Part shown: positions 36,444 to 44,912 of the stretch, piece after piece
Layout: each line of letters starts with the position of its first letter
How positions within the stretch are numbered: the stretch's first letter is position 1
Source: Microbispora sp. H13382
Lineage (GTDB): Bacteria > Actinomycetota > Actinomycetes > Streptosporangiales > Streptosporangiaceae
DNA: 64,000 nucleotides
Direction of reading: 5' to 3'
Assembly: GCF_014161445.1 (NCBI RefSeq)
Contig: NZ_JABBXA010000014.1
Span: forward strand, 62,001-126,000
Position numbers and translations under genes: made by a program
The notes under the pieces: generated by a model
Databases searched by the model: none
Seen by the model: the letters and a program-made list of their open reading frames with translations, nothing else
Told to the model about the DNA's origin: nothing

Positions 36444-36890
36444 CGCGTCCACGGGTCGCAAAACGAGGGCTGCGGTCATCGCTGGCGTCGGTGCGGCCTT
36501 GCACAGACCCCCTCCGAACGGGGTCAACGTAGACTCCATCGGCGAGTTCCTCACTGCGGCTGCAGATTGAGGCCCAAGGTGGTGCAGACCGAGGACGTCG
36601 CAGAGGGGCGGCGGACGGTCCCCAGACTCCTCCAATCTGGTGCTGTGCCCCCACCGCGCTGAGGCCGACAACCCGTGCACGATGCGCGCTGTAGAAGTTG
36701 AGGCAGACGGAGGCGCAGCGGCTACCCGGGGCCCCGCAGGGCGGGAGCAAGATATTCGTAATGTCCCATTACCGCTGCATCCGGCGGGATGCGGCGGGGG
36801 ACATTCGTGATCAGAACCGCCCACTCCCGCTACCGGTCGGGGGTGGGTTCTGATCGATTGCGACCGGGCGCGGTCGTCGGGGGAGTGGTC
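36444..36890. other. Mobilisation intergenic region (oriT candidate inside)
   Basis: A 447-base gap upstream of mobC with no supported gene. It holds one large nested hairpin (36760-36805, separate entry). The rest lacks coding character. Confidence 0.5.
36760..36805. promoter_or_regulatory. Candidate oriT: nested inverted repeats before mobC
   Basis: Two stacked inverted repeats: outer AATGTCCC / GGGACATT (36760-36767, 36798-36805), inner CCGCTGCATCC / GGATGCGGCGG with one mismatch (36772-36782, 36787-36797), around a GGCG loop. Together they can fold into a 46-nt cruciform 86 bases before the mobC start. Relaxases of MobC-containing systems bind such hairpins beside their nick site; the nick position is not known. 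Confidence 0.6.
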
Positions 36891-37328
36891 ATGAGCGTGT
36901 CCGCTGGGGGAGAGGACACCGGGTCCAGCACGGGGTCCAAGCAGGTGCGGCAGCGGCGGCGGCAACGCCAGGCGATGCCGCGGCCGCACGTGGTGAAGTT
37001 CGTGCTGACCGAGGAGGAGTACGCCGACCTCCGCACAGCCGCCGAACGCCTTGGGCTGGCGCACGGGGCGTACGCGGCAGAGGCGGCCTTGGCGGCGGCG
37101 CGGATGGTGAACCCGCCGATGCCCGACCCGCTGCGCGAGGCGCTGATCGAGCTGATGCACGCCGCCACTCAAGTGCGCCGCATCGGGGTCAACCTCAACC
37201 AGGCGGTCGCCGCTCTGAACGCGACCGGCGCTGATCCCGGCAACCTCGTTCCGTACGCCGCCGCGTGCTTGCGGGCGGTGCAGCGCTTGGACGGAATCGC
37301 GGAAGGCGTCCGGAAGGCGCTCCGGTGA
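36891..37328 (+). CDS. MobC-like relaxosome accessory protein
   Basis: A 145-residue basic protein; ATG 36891 follows GGGGGAG at proper spacing. The N-terminus is Arg-rich (KQVRQRRRQRQAMPRP). The middle (VKFVLTEEEYADLRTAAERL) resembles a ribbon-helix-helix DNA-binding unit. The C-terminal part has the MobC signature LMHAATQVRRIGVNLNQAVA. MobC proteins open DNA at oriT for the relaxase. The stop overlaps the relaxase start (GTGA), giving coupled translation. Confidence 0.85.
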   Translation: MSVSAGGEDTGSSTGSKQVRQRRRQRQAMPRPHVVKFVLTEEEYADLRTAAERLGLAHGAYAAEAALAAARMVNPPMPDPLREALIELMHAATQVRRIGVNLNQAVAALNATGADPGNLVPYAAACLRAVQRLDGIAEGVRKALR

Positions 37329-38767
37329 TAGGAAAGGTGTTGCGCGGGCGCCGCGTCGGCGGGTTGCTGTATTACCTGTACGGCCCGGGCCGGGCCAACG
37401 AGCACGTCAACCCGCACGTCGTTGCCGGGTGGCGGCATCCGGCCGAGCTGGAGCCGGTGCTCCGCCCGGAAGGTGGCCGGGATTTCCGGAATCTGATCGG
37501 ATTGCTCAACCAGCCGCTCGCCGCGCTGGGGGAGCGCGGGTATGCCGAGCCGGTGTGGCACTGCGTCGCCCGTGCCGCACGGCAGGACCGGATCCTGAGT
37601 GATGAGGAGTGGGCGCAGGTCGCCCAGGAGATCATGACCCGCACCGGTCTCGCGCCGGCTGACGATGACGACGGAGTGCGCTGGGTCGCCGTGCGGCACG
37701 CCGACGACCACATTCACATCGTCGCCACGCTCGCCCGTCAGGACGGGACCAAGCCCCGGACCTGGAACGACTTCTACCGGGTACGGGAGGCCTGCCAAAT
37801 CATCGAGCGCCGGTACGCCCTGCGCCTGACGGCCCCGGGGGACCGGACGGCGGCGCGCCGGCCGACCCGCAGCGAGACGGAACAGACCCGGCGGCGCGGG
37901 TGGGACGAGGTGCCGCGGACGGTGCTACGGCAGCACGTCGTCACCGCAGCCGCCGCAGCGGCCTCGGAAGAGGAGTTCTTCCGGTCGTTGGACGCCGCCG
38001 GGGTGCTGGTGCGGCAGCGGATGAGTCAGCGCAATCTCGGCGAGGTGACGGGGTACGCGGTGGCGCTGCCGGAGCATCGCAACCGCGCCGGTGAGCTGGT
38101 GTGGTTCGGCGGTGGCAGGCTCGCCGCCGACCTCACTCTTCCGAAACTCCGCGCGCGGTGGCGCGGCGGAAGCGATCAGCGTCCCGGCGGAACGGGTTCG
38201 GACGACCGCCGGGAGATTTGGGAGCTGGTGACGACGGCGGCCCGGCAGGCCGCCGCGCAGCTGCGCGAGGCTGCAGGCGGAGAACCGGGCGGCGCGGCGG
38301 ACGTGCCCGGGGCGACCTCTGACCTGCTGCATGTCGCGGCGCGCCTGCTGAAGGACCGGCGGCTTCGCAATGCCGCGGAGGCCTTCGACCGCGCGGCGCG
38401 AGAGCCGTTCGCGCGGATTCCGCCACCGACACGAGCAGGGCTGGAGTTGCGGAGGGCCGTGCGAGGGCTCGCTGCCGGGACGCGCGGGTCCGCAGGATCG
38501 CTCATCGCCGACATTGCGGCGCTGGTCGCTGCGGTGGCCGAGCTCCGTACGGCGCAGGGCAGGATGGCCCAGGCGGTCGCGGCACGAGCGGCCGCGCAGC
38601 ACCTCGCTGTGGCGTCACCTGCGGCGGGTGCCCCGGTACGGCTGGCTGCGGCGGACTTCCCGCAGCCCGTCGCCAGGTCGCTCGGTGCGGATTCCGGCCA
38701 GAATCCGCGCTCGTCCGGGCGCTCTGCCGGTCCTTCGGCACCGTCTGCGTCACCTCGGCATAGGTAG
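37325..38767 (+). CDS. Relaxase / mobilisation nuclease
   Basis: A 480-residue protein; GTG 37325 overlaps the mobC stop. The N-terminal 200 residues are a PF03432-type HUH nuclease: candidate catalytic Tyr in GGLLYYLYGPG (16, 17 or 19) and the metal-binding His triad in RHADDHIHIVATL (His125, 129, 131). The rest is helical and Ala/Arg-rich, a pattern seen in actinobacterial integrative elements. It would nick oriT, stay bound to the 5' end and pilot single-stranded DNA. No TraB/FtsK-type or type IV coupling protein is visible in the window, so mobilisation may need a helper. Confidence 0.9.
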   Translation: MIGKVLRGRRVGGLLYYLYGPGRANEHVNPHVVAGWRHPAELEPVLRPEGGRDFRNLIGLLNQPLAALGERGYAEPVWHCVARAARQDRILSDEEWAQVAQEIMTRTGLAPADDDDGVRWVAVRHADDHIHIVATLARQDGTKPRTWNDFYRVREACQIIERRYALRLTAPGDRTAARRPTRSETEQTRRRGWDEVPRTVLRQHVVTAAAAAASEEEFFRSLDAAGVLVRQRMSQRNLGEVTGYAVALPEHRNRAGELVWFGGGRLAADLTLPKLRARWRGGSDQRPGGTGSDDRREIWELVTTAARQAAAQLREAAGGEPGGAADVPGATSDLLHVAARLLKDRRLRNAAEAFDRAAREPFARIPPPTRAGLELRRAVRGLAAGTRGSAGSLIADIAALVAAVAELRTAQGRMAQAVAARAAAQHLAVASPAAGAPVRLAAADFPQPVARSLGADSGQNPRSSGRSAGPSAPSASPRHR

Positions 38768-38882
38768 CTGGAAGATCGTTATTTTGCTCGTGCGACTCGG
38801 CTCTGAGCTGCGCTGTTACACCGGCGTAGCTGCCTATCGTGGTTGATCATCTTCGCTTCGTGATCGACCCGGGGGTGCCGTC

Positions 38883-40409
38883 GTGACAGCCAGCAATCCG
38901 TTCCGAGGCCGGACGGCGATGTGGCGGTCGGCTGCCGCAGGAGTGCTGGCAGGCGCCGCAGCGCTGGCCGTGGCGGGGACGGCTCAGGCGGACCCGCCGC
39001 CCGGGTGCCCGCACCTGACCGGTACGGCAGGCCGGTACGTCGACAACACGAAGTTGTGTGCGGCCATGCAGCGCGAGGTGCAGAACTGGCTCGCCGGCAA
39101 CAGCATCGACGTGGGCCGCGCCGTACGGGACTCGTGGCGCGGGCAGGCCTCGCAGCCGGCCCCGGAGCAGCCCCAACAGGTCGTACCACTTCCGCAGGTC
39201 CCGCAGCAGCCGACAACTGCTCCAGCCGCCGCACCTTCTCCCATGGTTGCAAAGAGTCCCGAGAAGCTGGAGACGGCGGCACCCGTAAGCCGGAACGGTG
39301 AAGCGGAGGAGCATCACAACGTCCGGAACCGGCCCCGGCGCGATCACCGGCGGACGCCAGGCCATCATGCGGCGAGCCCGTCAGCAGCGGCCACGGGCGA
39401 GAAGCCGCTGGTGATAGAGGAAGTGGCGGCGAGACGCGGGCTTGGCCACCGGCCAACGGCAATCATCGCTCGAACGCCCTCAGCCAAGCCTTTGCCGCGG
39501 CCAAAGAGGAGCCCGGCACCGCGGCCGACGTTCAGCGAAGAGCATGAGCCGGCTCCCCACGCAGCCAACGCCGCTCTGGAGTCGTCGGCGTCGACGATGC
39601 CCCTGACGATCCCCGTCGGCCTTGCCGCGCTGCTTGTGCTCGCCATCGCTTACCACCGACGGCGTCAGTGTGTCGGCGCTGCGGTGATGTGGTGGCGGCG
39701 TACCCGTCTGACCAGGCAGGGCGATCGACTGGTTCGCTACGGCGAGGTGAGGGACACGTTGCCGTTCCCACCGGTGGAAGCCTCGCAAGAGTCGGTCGCC
39801 GTCATAAGGGCCGACGATGAAACGCCCGTCTCAACGCTCGACTCCATGCTCGAACAGGAGTCGACGAGTTTGGGCTACCTCGTCGCGCTGGCGGCCATGA
39901 ACGGGACGGGACTCACCGGCCCGGGCGCGGAGAACGTGACGCGTGCCATGGTCCTGGACCTGTTGGCCGGACGCCACATCGCGGCACGCGTACTCATGCC
40001 GCGCGAAGACGCGGTGCGCCTGTTCGGCGAGGAAGCGCTACACGCGGCGGACCCGGGGCTCGTGGTGCTCGACACCCTGCAGGAGGTGGTGACCGAGCTG
40101 GAGGTGGAGATCGTCAGACGAAGTGGGCAGCGTACGGACGCGGGAGTCCCGGAGGGCCAGTCCTGGTTGTTCGTCATCGCCTCGCCGGGTGCCGCAGCTG
40201 AGCGGCTGCACCGAATCGTCCAGGGCGGTATGGAGGATTTGATTCTGGGGGTCTTCCTCGGCGACTGGCCGTATGGCATCACCTGCACGGTCGACGAGAG
40301 CGGCGTCATCCTCAACCTGGAAGGACGCTCGGCCCCCGCCTGGACCGCGCATCGCTTGGCGATCTGCGCCGAGTCCGATGCGGTCCGGTATCTCGTGGGC
40401 CGTGATTGA
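38883..40409 (+). CDS. Pro-rich membrane protein of the mobile element
   Basis: A 508-residue protein. It starts with a signal peptide (AAGVLAGAAALAVAGTAQA), then about 180 residues of Pro/Ala/Arg-rich extracytoplasmic chain. One transmembrane helix follows (about 240-258, LTIPVGLAALLVLAIAY) with a basic stop (HRRR), then a cytoplasmic domain of about 240 residues with no recognised family. The topology suggests a cell-envelope scaffold or a substrate-recruiting component of DNA transfer. It lies 115 bases after the relaxase gene on the same strand. Confidence 0.65.
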   Translation: MTASNPFRGRTAMWRSAAAGVLAGAAALAVAGTAQADPPPGCPHLTGTAGRYVDNTKLCAAMQREVQNWLAGNSIDVGRAVRDSWRGQASQPAPEQPQQVVPLPQVPQQPTTAPAAAPSPMVAKSPEKLETAAPVSRNGEAEEHHNVRNRPRRDHRRTPGHHAASPSAAATGEKPLVIEEVAARRGLGHRPTAIIARTPSAKPLPRPKRSPAPRPTFSEEHEPAPHAANAALESSASTMPLTIPVGLAALLVLAIAYHRRRQCVGAAVMWWRRTRLTRQGDRLVRYGEVRDTLPFPPVEASQESVAVIRADDETPVSTLDSMLEQESTSLGYLVALAAMNGTGLTGPGAENVTRAMVLDLLAGRHIAARVLMPREDAVRLFGEEALHAADPGLVVLDTLQEVVTELEVEIVRRSGQRTDAGVPEGQSWLFVIASPGAAAERLHRIVQGGMEDLILGVFLGDWPYGITCTVDESGVILNLEGRSAPAWTAHRLAICAESDAVRYLVGRD

Positions 40410-40415
40410 CGGACG

Positions 40416-40631
40416 TCACCGACGGTCATGGCGCGTGGGCAGCGCGAAGGCCAGGAAGAGCGCTGCCGGCCAGCCGATGCAGATGAGGCCGCCGAAGAAG
40501 TTGAACGCTATGAGTAGAAGGACGTTCTCTACGCCGCGTAAGAGCCCGATCAGCGTGGGCAGGAGGTACAGCACAACGAGCAGTAGGATCAGGCCGATCC
40601 AGAACAGGTAGCTGTGTGCGAGAGCATCCAC
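40416..40631 (-). CDS. Superinfection-immunity-like small membrane protein
   Basis: A 71-residue protein with two transmembrane helices. The sequence pattern (ILLLVVLYLLPTLIGLLRG; FNFFGGLICIGWPAALFLAFAL) matches the 'superinfection immunity protein' family named after T4 Imm: a Tyr-x-Leu-Pro motif, then Asn-x-x-x-Gly and Ile-Gly-Trp. In phages such proteins block DNA injection; on conjugative elements they may prevent entry of a second copy. A perfect 28-bp palindrome lies just upstream of its start. Confidence 0.72.
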   Translation of the reverse strand: MDALAHSYLFWIGLILLLVVLYLLPTLIGLLRGVENVLLLIAFNFFGGLICIGWPAALFLAFALPTRHDRR

Positions 40632-40640
40632 CTCTTACAT

Positions 40641-40668
40641 CCTTCCGTAATCGATTGATTACGGAAGG
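40641..40668. promoter_or_regulatory. Perfect palindrome upstream of the superinfection-immunity-like gene
   Basis: CCTTCCGTAATC and its exact reverse complement (40641-40652, 40657-40668) flank a GATT spacer. The palindrome is 10 bases before the 40631 start and overlaps the stop codon of the upstream gene. It is AT-richer than its surroundings and lacks a T tract, which favours a protein-binding operator; a terminator is the alternative. Confidence 0.6.
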
Positions 40669-41294
40669 CGATTGAGGGTAGCTGTCCGCGCTGGCTTCGC
40701 CGTAGCTCCCGCGTTCGTCCTGGTGCTGCCGCAGGCTGCGACGACCTTGTCGATGGTGTGGGGGAAGTCCTCCTGGGCGAGCCTCACGACCGGAGGTAGC
40801 TGAGGCCGAACGGGCGCTGGATATCCAGTTCGCGGGCGTGGCTCTCGGGCGAACAACGGGGTGACTTCCCGCATGGCCGCTTCGGGAGCATGTCCTTCGA
40901 CCCGAAGCCGGTCATAGCGGTTCATGGCGTACGGGTGGAGCTCGCGGAGCCGACTCTCGCACCTCAGCAGCGCGCGCTCGGCGCCCGGGTCGCTCGTCGC
41001 GTACGGCAGGGCTGCTCCCCAGGCGCGGCTCACCTGCAGCAAGTCAGCGGTGCGCAACCATGCCGGGTCGTTGGCGGGCAGCCACTGCAGACGTGCCGCC
41101 CGATGGGCGGCACGCTGCTTTGCGCGGAGGGCGTCTGCTGCCTGGCGCTCCCGCTCGGCCTGTTCGCGTACGCGCTGAGCCTTCATGTGCAGCCAGACCT
41201 GAACTGCCGCCGCGGCAGTAGGGGCGACCTGCACCGCCTTCTGCATTCCATGGGTGGCTGCCTCACGGAGCGGGTCCGCGTAGTGGTCGTTCAT
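40659..41294 (-). CDS. Helical protein of the mobile element, unknown
   Basis: A 211-residue protein with a long charged helix (about 35-70: KAQRVREQAERERQAADAL) likely forming a coiled coil, and a globular region with ANDPAWLRTADLLQVSRAWG and RYDRLRVEGHAPEAAMREV. No catalytic motif or membrane segment. Genes of this type recur next to primase and DUF2637 genes in actinobacterial integrative elements. Its start lies 31 bases inside the upstream primase gene, indicating coupled translation. Confidence 0.65.
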   Translation of the reverse strand: MNDHYADPLREAATHGMQKAVQVAPTAAAAVQVWLHMKAQRVREQAERERQAADALRAKQRAAHRAARLQWLPANDPAWLRTADLLQVSRAWGAALPYATSDPGAERALLRCESRLRELHPYAMNRYDRLRVEGHAPEAAMREVTPLFAREPRPRTGYPAPVRPQLPPVVRLAQEDFPHTIDKVVAACGSTRTNAGATAKPARTATLNRLP

Positions 41295-42324
41295 TCGCTC
41301 TCCTTTCGCCCGAGCGTGTGGTCGTGCTGCGGGGTGTGGGCGCTGCCGGGAAGTCGGCGAGGGCCAGCCGGGCGGTCACCGAATCGGTGGTGGTCTCGGT
41401 GACGGTCGCGTGGTCGAAGTTGAGCTGCGCAGCGACGCGTGCGACCTGCCGGGCGACGTCACGGGGCGCCATCGTTGCGATCGCCGCGCCGGCGGCGCGA
41501 AGTGCGCTGACGCGTCCTTCGGGGAACTGCAGGGAGTCGTGCCAGGGCTCGATGGCAGCGTCGGTCACCAGGTCGGCCAGTGGCCGTACGCGGACGCGAA
41601 GCAGTGCCGTGAGAGTTTTGGGGCCAGCGTCGCCGAGCACCGCCGCCGGATCCCAGTCCGATGGGAGCACGAGGGCTTCCGCCGTACCGGCGTCTTTGAG
41701 CAGCGAGTAGGACCGCGCTGCGGCTTGCTGCCCGGCACGGTCGCCGTCGAAGGCGACCAGCACACCGGTGGCGCACAGGTCGGCGGCTGCGTCGAGAGTG
41801 CTGACCTGGTCGGGGGTCAGGCTGGTGCCGCACAGGGCGAGTCCGGCCAATCGGCCCCGGCCGGCGACCGTGACGGCGATGGCATCCAGAGGGCCTTCGG
41901 TGATGACCGGCTTGGCCCCGGCGCTGAGCGTGTGCAGGCCGAACAGCGCCCGTCCCTTGCCGTAGACAGGGGTGTTCGGGCTGTTGAGGTACTTGGGTTC
42001 GCTCGTACGGCTGCGACCGATGAAGGCGATCGTTGTCGCGTCGCGCTCGGTGATGGGGAACATCGCCCGGTCGCGGAAAAAGTCGATGAGCATGCCGCGG
42101 GTGGTCCGCCGGGCCAGGCCGGAGGCCTCGATTGCGGTGTCAGGGAAGCCGAGATTGCGCAGATGTCTGGTCAGCGCTCGCCATTCGTTCGGGGCGTAGC
42201 CGATGCGCCACTGACGCTGAACGTCCTCGTCGAATCCGCGCTGACGCAGGTAGTCGGGGACCCAGCTGGTGGCGACGCGGGCCTGGAAGAAGCGTTCGGC
42301 GTGCTCGTGGATGGCGAGGAGCAT
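41263..42324 (-). CDS. DnaG-like Toprim primase without zinc finger
   Basis: A 353-residue protein. Residues about 1-110 match the N-terminal part of the DnaG catalytic core (RGFDEDVQRQWRIGYAPNEW; PITERDATTIAFIGRSR; KYLNSPNTPVYGKGRALFGL). The Toprim domain (about 135-225) has its Glu in PVITEGPLDAIAV and the Asp pair in VAFDGDRAGQQAA. The CHC2 zinc-binding domain of DnaG is absent and the C-terminal helicase-binding part is replaced. It probably primes the transferred strand or replicates the element. Co-directional with the DUF2637 gene upstream, 12 bases away. Confidence 0.85.
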   Translation of the reverse strand: MLLAIHEHAERFFQARVATSWVPDYLRQRGFDEDVQRQWRIGYAPNEWRALTRHLRNLGFPDTAIEASGLARRTTRGMLIDFFRDRAMFPITERDATTIAFIGRSRTSEPKYLNSPNTPVYGKGRALFGLHTLSAGAKPVITEGPLDAIAVTVAGRGRLAGLALCGTSLTPDQVSTLDAAADLCATGVLVAFDGDRAGQQAAARSYSLLKDAGTAEALVLPSDWDPAAVLGDAGPKTLTALLRVRVRPLADLVTDAAIEPWHDSLQFPEGRVSALRAAGAAIATMAPRDVARQVARVAAQLNFDHATVTETTTDSVTARLALADFPAAPTPRSTTTRSGERRANERPLRGPAP

Positions 42325-43013
42325 GAGGCCGTGTCCTTAGACCGGCTCGCGGCGGAGCCCGATGGCGGTGGCCAGCCAGCGCAGCCGCTCGTTGGCGATG
42401 CGGTGGCCCTGGGCGCGGAGCTGGGCGGCCAGGTCCATCTGGCTCAGCCGTACGCCACGCTGCTCGGCCCTGGCGACGATGGCCTGGGCCGCTTGAATGA
42501 GCTGGTCGTCGGAGTCCTGCTGCTGTGGGATCTGCGGAGTCGGAAAGGCCGCGCCCGCGAGTTGGAGTCGTACGGCGGTCCGCTCGGACAGAGGTGCCTT
42601 CCATCGCCACAGCCAGCGGCCGTGCACCTGATGGAGCGCGGAGACGGCTTCGAGGTGCAGGTATTCGAGCTGGAGGCCGCGGGGGTAGCTCGTGACGTTC
42701 CACAGCACCATGCGTCGCCAGAGCATGAAGCTGGAGACGGGGGCGAGGAGCCAGCGCGAGAGAGGTACCCGCTCACGCCGGGTGCCCGTGGCCAGGCCGA
42801 CCCAGCGGCGGATGAGGTGGCGGATTCCCTCGATCACCGTGACGAACAGGACGGGCATGGCCGCGTGCATCAGGCCGGCGATCGGGTCGCCGTGTGCGGC
42901 GGAGATGTTGAGGATGACGGTGGCGGTGATGAACGTCCAGGCGATCCAGCGCAGGACCGGCCAGGGCAGGTCGGCGAACTCGGGAGTTCCCCCCGAAGTG
43001 TGGACACCGACTG

Positions 43014-43904
43014 TTATGCGGCAGCCAGCACCTTATCGGGCTGCTGCTCGTAGTCGATCGGGCTGAGGTAGCCCAGGGTCGAGTGCCTCCTTCGGGTGTT
43101 GTAGCGGGTGATCCAGGAGAAGACCGCCAGGCGAGCCGCTCGGACGGAGGGCCAGCACCGGGCGCCCTGAAGGGTCTCCCGCTTCAAGGTGGCGTTGAAC
43201 GCCTCGGCGGCAGCGTTGTCCACGCTGGTGCCCACCGCGCCCATCGACTGGCGCACCCCGAGCTGCCGGCACACAGTGGCGAACTCGGCAGAGGTGTATT
43301 GCGCCCCGTGGTCGCTGTGGAAGATCGCCCCGGTCAGGGTGCCGCCCCTCGTGGCGGCCGCGGCGCGCAGCGCGTCGGTCACCAGCTCGATGCGCATGTG
43401 CTCGGCGATCGACCACCCGGCCAGCCGCCGCGAATGCAGGTCGATCACCGTGGCCAAATACAGGAACCGGTCCTCGGCCAGGGGCAGATAGGTGATGTCG
43501 CCCACGTAGCGCCGGTTCGGCTCGGTTGCGGTGAAGTCCCGCTTGAGCAGGTCAGGAACCTTCTGCGCCGCCGGCTGCGGCACGGTGGTACGGACCTTCT
43601 TACGCAGGTGAAGCCCGACGATGCCCTGATCGCGCATCACCCGCTCCACCCGCTTGTGATTGACGCGAGCCCCGCCCTGGCGCAGCTCGGCGGTGATGCG
43701 AGGGCTGCCGTAGGTCCCGTCGAACTCGGCGTGGATCTTCCTGATCCGGCCGGCGAGCTCGGCATCCGCGGCGGCGCGGGCCGCCCGCACGGGCGCGGCG
43801 GCCCGCCAGCGGTAGAACCCCGAGCGGGACACCGAAAGGACGCGGCACAGTCGCTTGACGCCGAAGGCGCCGGCGTGGTCGGCGACGAACTGGAAGCGAC
43901 TCAC
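43014..43904 (-). CDS. IS3-family transposase OrfB (DDE integrase)
   Basis: A protein of about 296 residues from GTG 43904, which overlaps the orfA stop (GTGA). It has the HTH_21 region (YGSPRITAELRQGGARVNHKR) and the rve integrase core with Asp in GDITYLPLAEDRFLYLATVID, Asp in FHSDHGAQYTS and Glu in AAAEAFNATLKRE, then the C-terminal YNTRRRHSTLGYLSP. No A-rich slippery site is present near the overlap, so expression may depend on stop-start coupling, unlike the -1 frameshift of classic IS3 elements. Confidence 0.92.
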   Translation of the reverse strand: MSRFQFVADHAGAFGVKRLCRVLSVSRSGFYRWRAAAPVRAARAAADAELAGRIRKIHAEFDGTYGSPRITAELRQGGARVNHKRVERVMRDQGIVGLHLRKKVRTTVPQPAAQKVPDLLKRDFTATEPNRRYVGDITYLPLAEDRFLYLATVIDLHSRRLAGWSIAEHMRIELVTDALRAAAATRGGTLTGAIFHSDHGAQYTSAEFATVCRQLGVRQSMGAVGTSVDNAAAEAFNATLKRETLQGARCWPSVRAARLAVFSWITRYNTRRRHSTLGYLSPIDYEQQPDKVLAAA

Positions 43905-44218
43905 CAGTTGGTCTCTCCGGCGAAATACTTGGCCGCCCGGCGCAGGATGTCGCGCTCCAGCTCCAGTTCCCGGATCCGAGCCTTGAGCTGCTTGTTCTCC
44001 TCTTCCACGTCGCTTGACGGTAGCGGGGCCTGCGAGCGCTTGGGCACCGGCCTCTCCTTCGCCGGCGCGGTACCCGCCGCCTGGGCCTGGCGCACCCACA
44101 ACCGCAGCGTCTCCCGGCTGATCCCCAGATCCCGGGCCACCGACGTGATCGTCCGGGCGGGGTCCGACAGATACAACGCGACCGCGTCGGCTTTGAACTC
44201 AGGCGGGTAGACCTTCAT
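43901..44218 (-). CDS. IS3-family transposase OrfA
   Basis: A protein of about 105 residues from ATG 44218 (MKVYPPEFKADAVAL). The N-terminal HTH (TITSVARDLGISRETLRLWV) recognises the IS ends. The C-terminal leucine-zipper-type helix (EEENKQLKARIRELELERDI) ends in LRRAAKYFAGETNW, the standard OrfA finish. The in-frame ATG at 44263 lies inside the inverted repeat and is not needed. Confidence 0.9.
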   Translation of the reverse strand: MKVYPPEFKADAVALYLSDPARTITSVARDLGISRETLRLWVRQAQAAGTAPAKERPVPKRSQAPLPSSDVEEENKQLKARIRELELERDILRRAAKYFAGETNW

Positions 44219-44497
44219 GACCACCAGGAACTCCTCGGTCTCCAGATCTCCATGATCTGGCACTCAAGGTGTCCACACCTCGGGGGGAGGGCCCCTCCAT
44301 GAGGAGGTCCCAGGCCAGCAGGGCGAGGATGCCGAGGTCGATGCCGATCGGGACGATCCACGCCTGCGGGCCGAACCATGGCTCGGCGAGGCGGCGCAGG
44401 GTGGCGAAGGAGCCGATCCCGCCCAGTACGGCCAGGGCGACCACGAGCGGAACCACGACACAGGCAGCCACGGCGACGGCCCGGGTGAAGTTGCGGG

Positions 44498-44773
44498 TCA
44501 CTGGCCGCCACCTCCTGCAAGGTGGGTCGCGGCTCGGGCGACGCCCTCGTCGTTGGCGGGGGAGAGGATCAGGCCGTGATGGGTGACGTAGGCGTAGACG
44601 CCTTCGGCGCCCGCGCAGTACACAGTCTCGGTGCCGACGGTGAGGGCCCACTGGCCGTTGCGGCGGCGGATCAGCCGGGCCGGCCGGTGGCGGCTGACCT
44701 CAAGGCCGAGGCGGACGAGTCGTTCGTGACGAGCTTTGCTCTCGTCAGGTGCTCGCATCGGTGTGGCTCGCAT
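44498..44773 (-). CDS. Small protein upstream of DUF2637, unknown
   Basis: A 91-residue protein (or 86 from the second ATG, 44758). The central part has a beta-hairpin look (RRNGQWALTVGTETVYCAGAEGVYAYVTHHGL). It overlaps the DUF2637 start by GTGA and heads the operon DUF2637-primase-coiled coil protein. The promoter lies in the palindrome-rich divergent region facing the XRE regulator gene, which probably represses it. Confidence 0.65.
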   Translation of the reverse strand: MRATPMRAPDESKARHERLVRLGLEVSRHRPARLIRRRNGQWALTVGTETVYCAGAEGVYAYVTHHGLILSPANDEGVARAATHLAGGGGQ

Positions 44774-44804
44774 CGGTAACCTTCGGGCGTGGAGAGGCGG
44801 ACTC

Positions 44805-44902
44805 CATCAACTAAAGTTGATGACGAGAGCAGGATAGGCACTCTCCGTCACCGACTGTCAACTAAAAGCGATGAAGCAGGGCGCATGTCGCTCCAACTTG
44901 AT
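44805..44902. promoter_or_regulatory. Operator cluster between the XRE gene and the transfer operon
   Basis: A perfect palindrome CATCAACT-aa-AGTTGATG (44805-44822), a degenerate copy around TCAACTAAAAGCGATG (about 44858-44873) and a half-site CAACTTGATG (44894-44903) lie in the 139-base divergent region. Three spaced copies of one site suggest cooperative binding by the XRE regulator encoded at 44913. Confidence 0.65.
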
Positions 44903-44912
44903 GTGGTGAGCA

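Larger units (their letters stand above)
42989..44287 (-). mobile_element. IS3-family insertion sequence
   Basis: The ends are 20-bp inverted repeats with one mismatch: CCCCCCGAAGTGTGGACACC (42989-43008) and the complement of 44268-44287 (CCCCCCGAGGTGTGGACACC). Inside lie orfA and orfB. The exact outer border may be at the internal TGTGGACACC; no clear direct repeat of the target is seen for either border. It interrupts the DUF2637 gene and is otherwise complete. Confidence 0.85.
42337..44501 (-). pseudogene. DUF2637 membrane protein gene split by an IS3-family element
   Basis: The N-terminal piece (44501 to 44288) starts at GTG 44501, overlapping the upstream gene by GTGA, and has two transmembrane helices ending in IVPIGIDLGILALLAWDLLM. 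The C-terminal piece (42988 to 42337) resumes at LPWPVLRWIAWTFITATVIL and continues through NISAAHGDPIAG and a further helix (MHAAMPVLFVTVIEGIRH) to a soluble basic end. Joined, they give a standard DUF2637 protein (SpdB/transfer-type) with four helices and a DNA-binding-like tail. The intervening 1.3 kb is an insertion sequence, so the gene is broken. Confidence 0.88.
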
